Assembly: GCA_002286715.1 (NCBI GenBank)
Contig: NSJX01000074.1
Location: forward strand, 15,205-79,204
DNA: 64,000 bases
DNA from: Dentipellis sp. KUC8613
Lineage: Eukaryota; Basidiomycota; Agaricomycetes; Russulales; Hericiaceae
Direction: 5' to 3'
In this document: one piece after another, positions 44,243 through 57,583 of the stretch
How positions within the stretch are numbered: position 1 is the stretch's first letter
How the letters are laid out: every line of letters starts with the position of its first letter
Position numbers and translations under genes: made by a program
Notes under the pieces: generated by a model
Databases searched by the model: none
Seen by the model: only the letters and a program-made list of their open reading frames with translations
What the model was told of the DNA's origin: nothing

Positions 44243-47200
44243 ATGTCTTCACCCAAGCTCATCGTTGTCTACGCCGGCTACGGCGACACTCTCTTGTTGC
44301 AGTATCAAAAACCTGGAGGAAGTGCTGGTATGTGGGTGCTCAATAGCCCGGCTTTCAGAAATGCTGATTTAGTGAAGAGTATTGGCTGATCGATGGAGGA
44401 CCGATCACGAGCAGCCCTGCATCGCAGACGCAAATCGACGGGAACCCAGGAAAGCAGGGCTTCCATGCGTACTACCAGTACCTCCGCCAGGCCCTCCTCC
44501 GATTCTGTTGCTCAGGCGCGCGCCATGCCGATGGTTCGCTCATCGTCGACCGCCTTGGTGGGATCATTGTTACTCACCCGGATCGGGACCATATGGACGG
44601 TGAGACTCGTCATCATCCGTATGTTCTCGTGCATTGAATCGTCGGATTTCTGCCAGGCGTGATCCAACTCATCGCCGATTGGCTTCCCGACGAGGCGTCT
44701 CATTCCAGCACATCGGCTACGACGCCCCTCCGATTCGACGGACCCGTCATCTTGAACGATCTTTTCTTTCCCCCGAACAAATATGCGGGCCACCTCGTTC
44801 TAGGCAAGCTTCTCGAGAAGAAAGGCTTCGAGAAGCTACCACTTGGCTCCCCGGATGCCGACGTCCCAGCGGGGATGATCAATAGGCCGCAGCCCGGCCA
44901 GTCTTTGCACAAGCTGGTGTTCCCTTCTCCCGCTAGTAGTTCGCAGAGCACACCGAGGGCGATGGTGGCGATGGCGGCTCCGGCAGTCGACGATAGCACG
45001 ACCAACGCGTCGAGGTGAGCCGATCTTTTGACTACGCGCTCCGCTGGGTCCTGAAGTTTACAGTATCGTCACGCTTTGGAACGAACCGCCCAAGCTGCCT
45101 CTCGTCACCACCGGCGATGCCATAGGATCCCACGTCCTCCACCGCATCAACGAGCTGCGCGGCCCGGATCCTTCTGCCGCGATAGAGCTAGGCATCTTCA
45201 AGGTCCCCCATCACGGCTCGCAATACAACAGCCAGATCGACCGTAGCTACGACATGACTGCGACGCAGTCAACAAAAGAAAAAGACCACTTCGCGTTCCT
45301 CGCCTGCGTGGCGTGGTACGTGCAGCCCACGATGGATCCTGGCGATGACCGGGACCTCGTCGGCACAATTATGACCGCCGTCATGGACGACTTCTCCGAC
45401 GACTGGATGGCTATGAACCCCTCACGAAACATCTTTGACTTCGCGTTCGTCATGGGCGACCTTGCGTCGCGCTTCTCCGATTTTCTTTCTTTCGAAAAAT
45501 TTACATATCACGACAACGCCTCGTCGAATCCCATACTGCACCTAGCGGACAAAGCTGACCTCGCAAAGTTTGCGCTTCTGCTTATCCATAGACACATTGA
45601 AATCCTCGCTGCGATATACGCCAACCTGCCGGACGCAGCTCGTGAGCGCCGCGCTGTGACGATGATAGGCTCTGGTGTGCTTTCTTCCGAGTCGGGCCGC
45701 AAGTTCGACTGGAAGGACTTCATGCAGTATCCGCATGTCCCGCTCAAGCTCCCAACTGCTGGACAAGCTAAGCGGCCGGTCGGGGTGGAGATCGAGCCGC
45801 AGTACGAGAGCCTGTATGACCTTCTGCATGTGGATCCTGGCGCTGCCGCGCAGTATCAGATGGGAATCTTTTCCTTTTACGAACGGTTTCGGTTCGTCTG
45901 TTCTCCTTCTTTTGCGGTAGATCTCCAGACTGATACTGTCTTCTGGTCTTCAAGTGCGAACAACTACATCATCTCGGCGAACGGAACGCACGGGCATCCG
46001 CATCCCAATCTTGTCGGTGGGCTCATGGCCGCGGCGATATCGCGAACCAGTGGAGTCAGTCGGCTGTTCGTTACCGACGGGGCGTCGGTCAGGATGGACT
46101 TGATCCGTGTCATCGTCATCGACCTTCTGAAAGGTCGCTTTGGGCCGTCGGCGGCACCGAACCCCAAGGACTGGAAGCAGCGTATCCGCATATTCTATCT
46201 CGACACTGACTTTTGCGCTGCCGTCCCTCTTGATCTCGCGGATGTATCGGGCTGTAGAGAGATCGACTTTGGTGCTTCCGAGGATGCGGTAGATGCTCGA
46301 CGCGTACTGCACCAGCAGATGGTCCGTGCGGCTGCATATGACCTGCCTCGTGCAGCCGAGCCTGCAACTGCCACCTTTTCGATCGCGGTTAAGGATCTGG
46401 ATGCCGCGACTGTGACTTTCAACTCGGTTACTTACGATGCGAGCACAACTTCGTTCAAGCTCGGTGGATCGACGCCCTCGACGTTCAGGCTGGAGCCCAC
46501 GAAGCGGTCTACGGCCTCTGCTGCGCTCAATCAGCAGGAGTACAAGCTGTATGACGTGACGGGCGCTGGAGCTGTTGCTTTCCCAATGGGCGTCTTATTC
46601 CAGGAGCTGACGAACTCCTCTTCCACGGACGGTGTGCTCTTCAAAATGGTCGATGCGAAGATCGAGAAGGTTCTCTCGTATGCTTCAGATGACGATACTG
46701 CTCTCCTGATGCAAGATATCTCGAGTGCGTCTGCCTCGCAGCCGGTGGTCCCTGCTCAGCTGCGCTTCGTGCGCAAGTCGGGGTATGCTTCTGCTAGTAG
46801 CGCGGACACTGCTTCCCAGAGCTCGGCGTCTGCATCTAGAGCGGTGCTTTCCCGCAAGCGTCGAGATCTCTCTGCTCAGATGTCCGCGGATGTAGCTTCA
46901 GATGATGTAGAACGCCAACAGGAATCCAGTGCTGACGGCCAAACCAGCAGCAACCCGCAGACCCTCGCTGATGTCGCCAAGACAATTCTCGGAGCCCTGC
47001 ATGCTAGCGTCGCCCTCGCGCTCATCCCCAAAGCACCATTCGTCCTTGCTGACGTTGCGCAGTATCCTGCCGTCGTCTTGAAAACGGAAGCAAAGCAGAC
47101 TGTTTACGAGGTCACTCTGAAGTCCGTGATCGCGTTTTCTGACGTTGCTGGCCTGGGCTCCATGCCTGTGCGCTCTCTCCGTGCGATCTTGTCCTCGTCG

Positions 47201-50200
47201 GAGGGCACACTCAAGCTGGAGGCAGAGATGGACGCACATCTGCCCATATGTTGCAGCTTCCTCTTCGACGGTACCTGCCAGATGCTGTCGTACCTGCTCG
47301 CAATCGACTATAGCAAGATCAAGGACGACCCGAGCATGGCCATTGCGGCCGTAGGATCCACGATCGTCGGGCGGGACAGGATGACGGCGTTCTTCGCTGC
47401 CTTGCCTGCCTCTGTTTCGGAGAGCATCGCATTTCCGACGTGGCTGGCAGACATCGCGAAGTCGGAGATCGACTTCACGGACAGCCCGCTCGGTGTGGAC
47501 GTGCGCGCCGCTGCAGTCCGTGCGGTCATTCCGGACTCGTTGAAGGACATCAGTATTGGCGGGCTGCAGTTCTCGGTTTCGAACGGCGCACTGCGGTTTC
47601 AGTCGGTGGGCGACGGCGCTTTTCGGATCGCTATGGATCTGGCTGTGACTGTATCCTCTTCTGGCGCTCCGAAGCTCGAGCTGGATATGCATGCGTCGGT
47701 AGCCGCTCACAACCCGCAGGGCCCCGTCATCCTCGACTTCAGAGCCTCTGCGCCTACCGCGCCTTTGGATTTTCTACGGCTGTTCGGTCTGGACGCATCA
47801 CACTCGTCCATTGATGTTCCCCTGGGCGGAAAAGCTGTTGACCTTCGTATTGGGTTGGACTGCGTTGGGGCTACGTTGGTCCAGCCTTGCAGTGGCACTA
47901 CGAGCGTGCTCCACCTCGAGACTATCTACTTCCACATCAGTGCCGACTGGGAGCCGTGGAAAGAGGTCGTACCGGATGTCCTGCATCCCCCTAATGTGAG
48001 TAATAAACATAACCTCTTCGTCTTAGTGGATGTTGATTTTTTACAGAGGTCAAGCGTAGCGCTTTCAGTCATCCTTCTCCAACCGAAGACATCGCCATTT
48101 GCTGTCGCACTCGAGCTCGATTACTCACTGAATATCGCGCCTGAGTACTCGGATATCCATTTTCGCTTGTCTTATTGGCCCAACAAAGGAACCAGCGCAC
48201 AGCGCATGTCTGTCTCGCTTCTTGTAGATCCCATGGCCGCCCTGCCGCCACCGACACTCGATGCTGTCCTGTCGAAATTCTTCAGCAAGTCTTGGCAGGA
48301 TATCACTGCAGCCTTTCCCCTGCTGGGATCTCTGACTGAGGCGATAAGTATGACGGAGGCATCGCTCGAGATTGGCAAGAATTGCACTACCACGGCTTTC
48401 TCTATCGGTGCCAAAGTTCTCGATCTTGCTGTTCTCTCTCAGCCGTCTCTTATCCTAGAAAATGCAGACCTTTCACTTCAGTACAGCGGTAACGTCTGGA
48501 CCGGCCAGCTGACGGCCCAGCTTCTCTTTGCGAATAAGTATCGCTCTGTCGCGACCCTCATTTTGCCCACAAAGCACGCAGCGGGGTCTCTCGAATTCAG
48601 AAATTTGGACGAAGACTTCACGTTTGGCAAGATGGTCAGTCAAATCGACTCTGCGATCGACGTGACATCTGTTCCCATTGTAGGCAGTAGCATAGCCTCC
48701 GTGCGCTTGGATTCCGGGCGCATTCAACTCGAAACGGTGAACGATGCTCTTACTATCACCTCGTTCGAAATCGACATGGCGTGGGGACAACAATCGGTCG
48801 CGCAATTGAACACTTCTGCGAGTCGGTTGATAATTGGATGGCAGAAGACTGCACTTCTGAATGTACCCTCCGTAGCGGGCGCGGCCGACACGGCTGCGGT
48901 TTCGAACCACTGGACGGTCCACTGGGAAGGCTCGATATCTGATAATTGGCATCTCAGCGCGGATCTGCAGTACTCGAATATCCGATTATCCGACGACGCG
49001 AAGAACGCGAAGGGTGCGGAGGGGACCGAGCTTTTAGTGGTGTCTGGTGCCATTCTGAATATTGCTGGTGATCTACGAGCTGGAGACTTGACGGACGTTC
49101 TGACTAGTTCAGCCGACAAGCAAAGCGCACTGTGGAAGGGCACATTGCCTCAGAACGTGGGGTCGAATTTCTCTCTCAGGCAGTGCGCCCTCAACTGCGC
49201 TCTGGGAAAGAATACAACGGTTGGGGTAGCAGCACAAGCATCTTGGGGACAAAGTGGCCGAGGAACGGCGGCCTTAGTCGTGCAAAGAGTTGAGGATTCT
49301 TCGCAGACGGGCAGCCCGTGGGCGTTCGCGCTGGCAATCGGCGTGCAGAATTTCCGGTTTGCTGATATTCTTTCTGATTCTCAGCTCGCAGCTATGGTGG
49401 ACAGTGCGCTTGTGAGTCTACATTCTTATTATAAATCTCACGATAAACAAGTCTGACTGGAAGCTATAGTTCGTCGTCGATGTGTCTGCGTTGGTGTTCC
49501 ATTACCCCAATGCAGTCCCGCTTGCTTCTATTGTTGCTTGTATCCAGAATATGCAGGCATGCAATATGTTCCCCACAGATTCAGCTACCGCCGGTTTGCC
49601 ATTGGACGATCTTCCAAGCGGTCTTACCATCACGTTCACATCAGGAGTGGCGTTGTTCGCGATGCTGGACTTTGGCGATGCGCCCGATGAGTCGCTGAAT
49701 AGCAAGCTTTCCCTGTTGTCAAGTTCGTCGCTCCCAAAGATCTTCCTCTTGGGATACTGCGGCAAGGCTTCAGATTCTAAGCCCGCGGTAGTTTTCATGG
49801 CCTCCATCTCGTTTGTCTCGTTGTTCCCATCTGTTACGCTCCGTGATATCACTCTCACATATGCGCCGATCATCTCACAAACCTCTGACGGGCCCGTCCG
49901 AACCAGTTTTTTCTCCCTCAAAGCGACGTGCATTATCCAGTTTTCTTCAGTGTCATCCTGGGCGATTGCTGGGGTGCTGACAGTTCAAGACGCCAATGCT
50001 ACGTTCCTTTTCAAAACTAAGGATGCACCTCTGACACTATCGGAGACCCTCAATCTGCGGATCTCGAACGTGAAGTTCCGTGGTACTTATACTTTTTCCT
50101 CGTCTTCTTCAGACGGCTCGTCATCTTCTACTAATACGGACAAGGCCAATCAAGGTGTCGTCTCTCGCAAGGGTCGTTCGGCCAAGTACGGTATCAAACT

Positions 50201-53200
50201 ATCCGCTACTGTCACTCTAGGGTCGGTCACAGCTCAAGCATATGTAGTTTTCGCCGAAGGGAATCCAGGAGCCTTTGCCATCCTAGTTCCTGGGACATTG
50301 AGCCTTTCCGCACTAGTTCATAGCATCCTCGGTGACCAGTCCCAAGTCCCAGAACAGGCTATGGACGTCTCTTTCTCTGACTTACTCGTCTATTATGCTT
50401 GGAAGACGACTTCTCTTGTCCTTCCCGGCCACACTGGTCCGCGAAACGGGACGTACTCAGCAGGATTCCACGCTGAAGCGTCTATTAATCTATTTGGTAC
50501 GTGAAGATTTGAACCTTTATCTGCGTTTCTCCTCTAATTACAGATTCTGCCAGGAATATCTTTTGTCCTTACCCTCGATATCATAGGCGGAGACGAAAAA
50601 CAGCGCGGTGTCAAGATAACGGGGACTAAGTCTACGCCTGTTCAAGTTGTATGCATTGTCCTGCACGGACGAGACTCGGAGAATGCCACAAATGTAGGAC
50701 CGTCTTTCGGACTCTCCACATGTGCTGCCGACAAGGGCTGCTTCGTCGCGGCGGGGGTCACGCTCCTCGGGAGCGAAATCGGCTCTGCCGTTCTTTCCTA
50801 TCAACCCAAATCCTCCAGCTTCTTGGGCACTGTGGATGTGAAGGCATCGTTCCTTCCCGACGGCCATGCTGAAGTCTCGTTCGAGCTCGTGCGGAAAGAC
50901 GGTCGAAGTCGACTGCGATTCGTCAATTTGCCTACAATATTCCAGAACCTTATCGATGCCCTTCAGATAATTGAGGTGATCGAGAAGCTCAGCGCATTGG
51001 ATGGGAGTCCTTGCGGAGCTATCAAGCTAGCCTTCGAGTACGTCATTATGTCTTTCTTTCAGACATGGCATTTGATATCTTGTTTACTGACCGTCGGATC
51101 TAGTCAACTAGACACCACACTGCACGTCCAAGTTAACCTCTCGGACTCGCAGCCGGGCCAGTCGCCTGAGGATCAAGATCCCAAGATACCGGATGCTCTG
51201 AGTTTCGATGTCGGAGGCACTCTCGACCTCACTTTCGCAGAGAAGACTATCGCTGGAATAGATTTCGATCTGTTTACGATCCAAGTGGTACTTCCAAGGG
51301 ACCTATCGCTCGAGTCTTTTGGATCAAGTCTCGCAGAGACTTTGAAAGGCATGCCCGAAGCGTAGGTTTATATCATCTAACTTCACGAAAGCACTAAAAT
51401 CAATTGATGCTTTGCTTCATGTCTCCTGCAGGATCATTAAAGGTTTGTGGGACAACAAGGACAAGCTAGCTCAAGTCATCGCGCTCGTCGCCTTCAAAAA
51501 GTTGAGCATGGATGCGCTCGCAACACTCATATGCCGCGGATACTACAAGCCAAAGCCATCTACGGGCGACGAGCCCGGCACTGACCAGAAAGCAGATAAA
51601 AGCGACGATGGAGGCGGCGTCGATGGAGACACAGCCGCCGGCTCTGGCGCAGGTGCAATGACAGCAGTTGGCGGTGCAGCTGCTGCAGCTGCAGCTGCCG
51701 AGGCCGGTGCAACAGCTGCTACACTTCCGTGGACGATATTCACGTTGTTTGCGGCTCTCTTTGTTGCAAAGGGGCTGCCGGCATCGCCCCCGCGTCCTGG
51801 CTCTCCGCCGGTGCCTTCATCGGATGACTCCTTTGGACAAGCCATCTACGATGCAGTCAACAAGAAATTCGGCCGTTGGAAGGACTGCGAGGACTACGAA
51901 TCTGCGATTAAGACCGCATTCGCATGTGCCCAGGAATATCGTGGCGCGATCAAGATCCTTCGCAAGGTACTGCAGTCGGACAGCACAGCACCGAAACTTG
52001 GGAACAAGGAGTACACCGACTACGAGCAGCGCCGCGCAATGCTTGTGTATGACTTTTCACTCCTCGGCAGGAATTTCGCGGACCGCTGGTTGGACATGTC
52101 GGATTATGAGATTTCGATAAGCCTTATCGAGAAGAACAGTGACCATGGGCGGCAGCTTCGCATTAAATGGGATCGTTTGCGAGCGGCAGAGTCAATGGCA
52201 ACAGTGGTGACGGTTGAGGTGTCTGGCGGGTCAACAACGGTCGCGCAGAATTCGGATAGCACGATCACAGTCAATATCCCCGATTTCAGCATAACGGACG
52301 GGCTCCGCGTCAGCGTGAACGTCACGGCAATGGCAGCGATCTGGGGTGCCGCCAAGCAGTATGCATTTTATAGCCAAGGACGGCCTGCTTTGACTGCGTA
52401 TGTCGAGTGGGACGCGCAGATTACGCATCTCGACGTATCTGCAGAATGGCCGAATGGGGTGCCGGATGGCCTCATGGACCCGCCTACCCCCGGTAATCAG
52501 TACTGGTCTGCGGATGCCAAAAATTTCCCGGTTCTGTTGCTTGGTGCTTTTCGCTACTGGCGTAAGTCCTCGCCGTCCGTGTATACCCTGCAACCATGAC
52601 TCATTCATTCTTCCTACAGCATTTTCATACAGGGATAATAGGTTCGCTACGGCGCTTGTCGCACAGGACTGGTACAAGGCTGCGCGAAAGACATTTGAGA
52701 AGACCGAGGCGCGCTACGTGTATAAAGGCGCGCTCACTGACGATTCAACGGTCACTTTCACCGGGCAGAGCGACAAGACATCCGTCTACAAGCTCAGCGA
52801 CTTGGTGATCAGCAAGCCGCCTGCGCTCTACCGCACCCGCGTGACCACTCGCGATGCACGGGCGCAGCCTTCTTCTGACGGATTCAAGTATTCCTCACCT
52901 GATCTTTCCAAGTACCCTGTGCTGCTGATCGGACCGTTTACTTTCTGGCGTGAGTGTTCTTTTGATTTATAGTGTCAGATACCATCATTCTAACTTCGAA
53001 ATTGCATTTCAGCCGTTGTTTGCGACCCGCCGGACGACTCAGTTTTCGTCTTCGTCTACGACGGCAAAGGGAAGCGTGTTTCCATGGGTGAGGAAGAATG
53101 CAACAGAACCGTGAAGTCCATTACGAGTCTGCAGCTTGATGCAGATGGGAAGGTTGTCAAGTGTTACGATGATGAGGGGCATTTATTCGACGAAGATATC

Positions 53201-53230
53201 GAGTATTTGACGGAGCTGATTGATCTTTGA
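44243..53230 (+). CDS. Giant ComEC/Rec2-type metallo-beta-lactamase protein, copy B (2,781 residues)
   Basis: Twelve exons, with introns at 44328-44377, 44600-44656, 45015-45063, 45892-45954, 47996-48046, 49412-49469, 50497-50553, 51038-51103, 51362-51431, 52562-52619 and 52950-53012. The coding sum is exactly 2,782 codons. MBL motifs: THPDRDH (H95, D97, D99, H100), TTGDA (D240), VPHHGS (H271, H272) and GTHGHPHP (H510-H514), matching ComEC/Rec2-type hydrolases. An insert of about 225 mostly helical residues splits HHGS from GHPHP. Residues ~520-2220 are unrecognised, Ser/Thr-rich and probably beta-sandwich repeats. An Ala-rich stretch leads to one apolar segment (~2316-2337, TIFTLFAALFVAKGL) and a Pro/Ser linker. 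The C-terminus has two related modules ending LLLGAFRYW (~2599) and LLIGPFTFW (~2709). There is no signal peptide. A phosphodiesterase or nuclease activity on nucleic acid is inferred from ComEC; the real substrate is unknown. Confidence 0.85.
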
Positions 53231-54769
53231 CAGCAATTTCTAGCTTTCGTTTCGGACGACAACTCGTTGCTCTATATTCAATGGCGACCATTGCAATGCA
53301 TGCATATATCATCACACACCTCTAGATATCACTCTCAAAAATCGAGATCTTGACCTCTGGATCACCCTATGCGCTCTGCATGTCCGTGTTGGGTCTGCCG
53401 CCGGGAAAATTGACATTGGCGCCGTGGGGCATGGGACACCAGGGTTCAGGAAGGTGGAATAAAATCATACGAACATGTTCTTCGACCAGGAAAGCGTTTT
53501 CCTGTTTAAAATCATAAGTACGTGGGATGTTTCAGGAAAGATACCCTAATGAGATGCATAAGAGGTGAAAGGGCTTGACTCTAGAGTGACTACTTAGGTG
53601 GTGGTGGAGGAGGTCCCATTGGTGGCTTGTGCGTTACCGGGCCGGGCCGGGCACGCATCAACGCGTCCGAGTCAACCGAATGCTGCCAGTGCGGCATTGT
53701 GCAACTTGAACCGGTCCTTCACTATGCCATGATAGTTAGGGCTACTACATATCCTCTCACCCCCCCGCGAACTTTCTCAGGCTCGCATTGGTAACCATGA
53801 AGCACGTTCGGTCACTCTTTGATGAGGAGCCCGATGAATTCGATGAGGAAGACGAATACTCAAGAGTCTGATGACGAACTTTCCCAAGCTCGCGTCGGCG
53901 ACCTTTTCGTCCCCTCAAAGTCACGGTGATTCTTATGCTGAACTTTCTCGACTCTGATCGAACTTCTGCATGCGAAACCAGGGGTATCGTAGGTTCTGTG
54001 AAGCCAGAAAGCCCACGGAGCAACTCCCTCCCCTTTTCACCGTGAACTGTGAATTACTCAAAGATCCGTGGTACGACGGTCCTCCCAAGCTGCTTCGGCC
54101 TCCCCGTCAACACCGACACTTTAGTTCAGTATGCACTCAAACACGAGCTCATTGACCGCCGCAGGATTGAAGAGGGCTCGCGATACTCAAAGGACAGCGC
54201 ACGCGGTGTCGCAGCAACTGCGGCCGTAAGATACCTTAGGAATTCTGATTCATCTATGAATCAGTTCTAATAATGGGGTGAGCCACTAAAACTCGCAGCA
54301 CTTTCAATTCTCAAGTTCGGGAAGTTGGTTCCCAAGCGTTTCAGCCACACTGGTCTACACCACTTCATATTTACTTTCTGTTCGCTTCAAATCACCTCCA
54401 ATCAGGCTGAAAATTTTGTCACACGTGCATTGATTGTATGCGCACAATATATAAAATTAACAGAATAAACAAATGTCTCTATCGCTGGGAAACGCGAAGT
54501 CGCGCCGTGCTAGAAAGGGTCAAGAGGAAAGATACAGCACTAGTGCTGCAATGAGGAATGTCATGTACGTCAAAATATTCGTGCGTACTGATACAGTAGA
54601 GATACAGATTCAATAATTTATTTGTAATTTATACGATTTTATGTGGCCTTTGGAGAGCCCGCCTTCATGAGATCGCTGCGTCACGCAGCTGCGCCCGGAA
54701 ATTGCCGAGAGTCGTCGTTGCTCTGGAGGCCTGCCAGCTCATCACTTCCCTCGCCATCATCATGCACTC
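53231..54769. other. Intergenic region after giant gene B
   Basis: Mostly non-coding. Two related ~30-bp segments (GAACTTTCYCARGCTCGC-type) occur near 53769 and 53875. An AT-rich stretch lies about 54360-54640. No gene recognised. Confidence 0.5.
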
Positions 54770-57110
54770 GCAAACGCACTCGCCCACCCACCCACGCTCC
54801 CGCACGGCCCCCCGCCCGAAGACTCACGCTCGCAAGCCGAGACGAAGGCAAGAAGGGAGCAGTCGAGGGGCGGAAGTGCCCGAAGGGGCCACAATAGGTA
54901 AGTTTTTTCTTTCGTCTCTCTCTTCTTCCCATCTCGGTGCGCCGCCGCCCCCTCTCGCGCTCCTGCTGCCCCGTCTAGCGGGCTCTTATCGCCCACGCGC
55001 TCGCTCTCTGGCACCTGCACCGTCGTCTCGCGTGCCGGCCCGCCTTCTCGCCCCAGCGCGCCGTCTCGCGCGCGTACGCCCCATCTCGCGCCACACTCCC
55101 TCCCTCTTCCTCGCGCGGTGCCTCTCGCCATCGCCGCACCTCCCGGCCCTCGTCGCTCCCCCAACTCTCGCCGTGCCGCCTGGTTCCCATCGCTTGGCCG
55201 TCGCCCTCGCGCAGGTACGCGCCCTCGTCGCCCTCGTCGCCCTCGTCGCCCTCGTTGCTCTCGTCGCCCTCCCCTCTCCGCCCCCTGTCGTGCCTGTGCG
55301 CCCGCGTTGCGTACGCACGCGCCATGTGGCCGGACCGCCGTCGCGTCCCACTTTGCCCCCCTCTCGCGTCCCCACATCGCCACGCCGTCTGCCGCCTCGT
55401 CCCGCGCGCCGTCTGGCGCACGACGGTGCTTTTTCGCGCCACGTCGCCCTGTCGCGCGCCCTAGCGCGACCGTCTCGACCGAGCGCCGCTGTCTCGTGGC
55501 CCCATGCCCCCGCGTCGCCGTCACAAGCCCCTACGCCGCCATCATAGGCTCCCGAGCGGCCGTCACGCGCCCCAGCGGCGCCGTTCAGTGGCCTGTGGCC
55601 CCGCGCCACCGTCTCAATCGTCTCGTCCGCGCCCTAGCGGCGCCGCTTCTCGCGCGCGTCGCGCCTGTCCGCGTCTCCGCCTTCGCGCCCGCGCTCGTTC
55701 GCGCCCTCTTACCCTCCTTTTCATTCCGCGCCGTCCGCGCCGCCTTCCGTCACTCATGACGCCGGCGCTGTCTCATGCGTGTTCGTTCCCGCTCCTCCGC
55801 CACCCTTTTGCGCGCGGTTTTCGTCTGCGCGCTGTCTGTTGCCCCGCTCCGCTCTCCCTTGTGTCAACCGCGTCGTGTTGCGCCGTACACCCTCTCGCCT
55901 CCCGTGGTGCTTCCTCGCGCGCCCCAGCAACGGCGCAGGTTGCGACTCGCTGCCCCACGCGCCGTCTCACCGCTCCACGTGCTGTCGGCCTTAAGTGCCT
56001 TGGCGCCGCCTCGTAACCACCCTGTCCGCCGTAGTCGCGCCCTGCGCGCCTAGCAACGGCACAGGACGCGCGCCCCACGCCCTCTCGGCGCGTCAAACGC
56101 CTTCGCGCCGCCCCGCAACCGCCGCCCCGCGCCGTCGCTGCGCCCTGCCCGCCACAGCAACGGCGCAGGATGTGCATTTCACGGCCATTCTGCGGCTGTA
56201 TGCCGCCGTTTTACACCGCCGTGCCCATGCTGTCCTCTCCCGCGCCCACCCCGTGCTCTCCTGCGCCGCCACCGCCCTCGCATGGCCCCGCACCGTCCCC
56301 ATGCTGCCGTTTCACGCCCCTGCGCCTCCCGCTCCACTGCCGCGCGCCATAGCAACAGCGCAGATCACATGCTGCACGCCTTGTCGTACTGCATGCGCCC
56401 TAGCAACGGCGCAGGCTGCGCACCGCGTCGCTGCCCTGCGCACCCTCTGACCGCCCCATCCGCCGTGTCGACACCCCGTATGGTTCCCCGCGCGCCCTAG
56501 CAATGACGAAAGTTGTGTGTTGCGCGTCGTCGCGTCTCGCGCCATCCGCGCTGTCTTATGCGCGCGGTCCTCTCTCGCGCGCCCTTGTTCCTGCCCCTCC
56601 ACCTCCGCTTTTGCGTGCGCTCGCCGTCTGCGCGCTGTCCCTCTCGCCCGCCTTTCCCTCTCGCACTGTCCACGCCGTTTCACATCGTGAGGTCCGCGCC
56701 GCCTCGCGTCGTGCCGCCCGCGCTGTCTCACCTCGCGCCCACTCCCTCGGTCTGCGTCACTCCGCCGTCACGCGTTCCGCGCAACTGTTGCGCGCTGTCT
56801 GGACCCCCGTTGCACCCTCTCGCGCCCCGTGGCGCGCCCTTGCCGCGGTCTGGCGCCCCGTGGCGCTGTATCACGCCCCGCTGTACCCTCTCGGCTCCCT
56901 GGCAACCCTCTTCCGTGTTGCCTCACCGTGCTCATGCGCCGCGCCACGCCGTCTGAACCCGCGCGCAGCTGCCTCCCGCCCTGTCACGTCCTCTTGCACC
57001 CCATCGTGCTCTATGGTGCCGTGTTGCGCTGTGTTGCATGGTCTTGCACCCCGCACTGCCTTCTCGACCCCCGCGCCACCATCTGCTGCCCCGTATGTAC
57101 TTCTATACTG
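54770..57110. repeat. C-rich low-complexity tract with a recurring 20-base motif
   Basis: About 2.3 kb with strong C over G bias on the plus strand, built of degenerate CGCC, GTCTCGCGC and GCCCTC words. A 9-bp array GCCCTCGTC runs from 55221 to 55271. A motif close to GCGCCCTAGCAACGGCGCAG recurs at about 55921, 56046, 56151, 56344, 56395 and 56492, at irregular 50-190 bp intervals. Long frames are open here in nearly every phase on both strands, as expected of stop-poor C-rich DNA; none shows a domain. It may be a diverged satellite or a heterochromatic block. Confidence 0.8.
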
Positions 57111-57583
57111 CAACTTTTCAATGTTGGCATTCAATAGTGGCTACTGTGTGTCATAGCAGGCTTGATGTCAGTACCAACATATGTGGCTCTGTTATGATGC
57201 TTTTGGATGGCATGATTATTCTTCTTTTATTCAATATCCAGGTACTGAAAATTCTGTTGGATATCTTGTAGGGATGCATTGAGTCTGTGTGATACCTGAT
57301 TATCTTCATATCAGTTTTATAGTTTAGTGTGGTGTATGAAGTACATAGAGTTTTGATAGATGCAGGACTTGTGGTGACAATGTACAAGTATGATATTTCT
57401 ATAGTGAGAACACTGTAGGGAGGCACTAAGAGTAAATGTCCTGATCAAGGTAAGTTGAGTAACTAGAATATATACATTATGCAAAGAACAGAAGATCATG
57501 TCAAATCATACAAAGAATTGGAGAATAATTAATTATGTGAAATTATGTAATAATCTGAAATCAAGTCATACTTACCCTCAAAG
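57111..57583. other. AT-rich stretch
   Basis: An abrupt change from the C-rich tract to AT-rich DNA, unlike the rest of the window. No ORF of note; possibly an old transposon remnant or part of a repeat block. Confidence 0.45.

Noticed and set aside
45254..49456. A 1,400-codon single exon
   Set aside because: It reads through two introns with proper donor, branch and acceptor that match introns in copy A; only splicing gives the conserved joins and an integral total.
54702..57156. Many long ORFs on both strands
   Set aside because: Stop-poor C-rich DNA leaves nearly all frames open; no domain, no consistent codon pattern.
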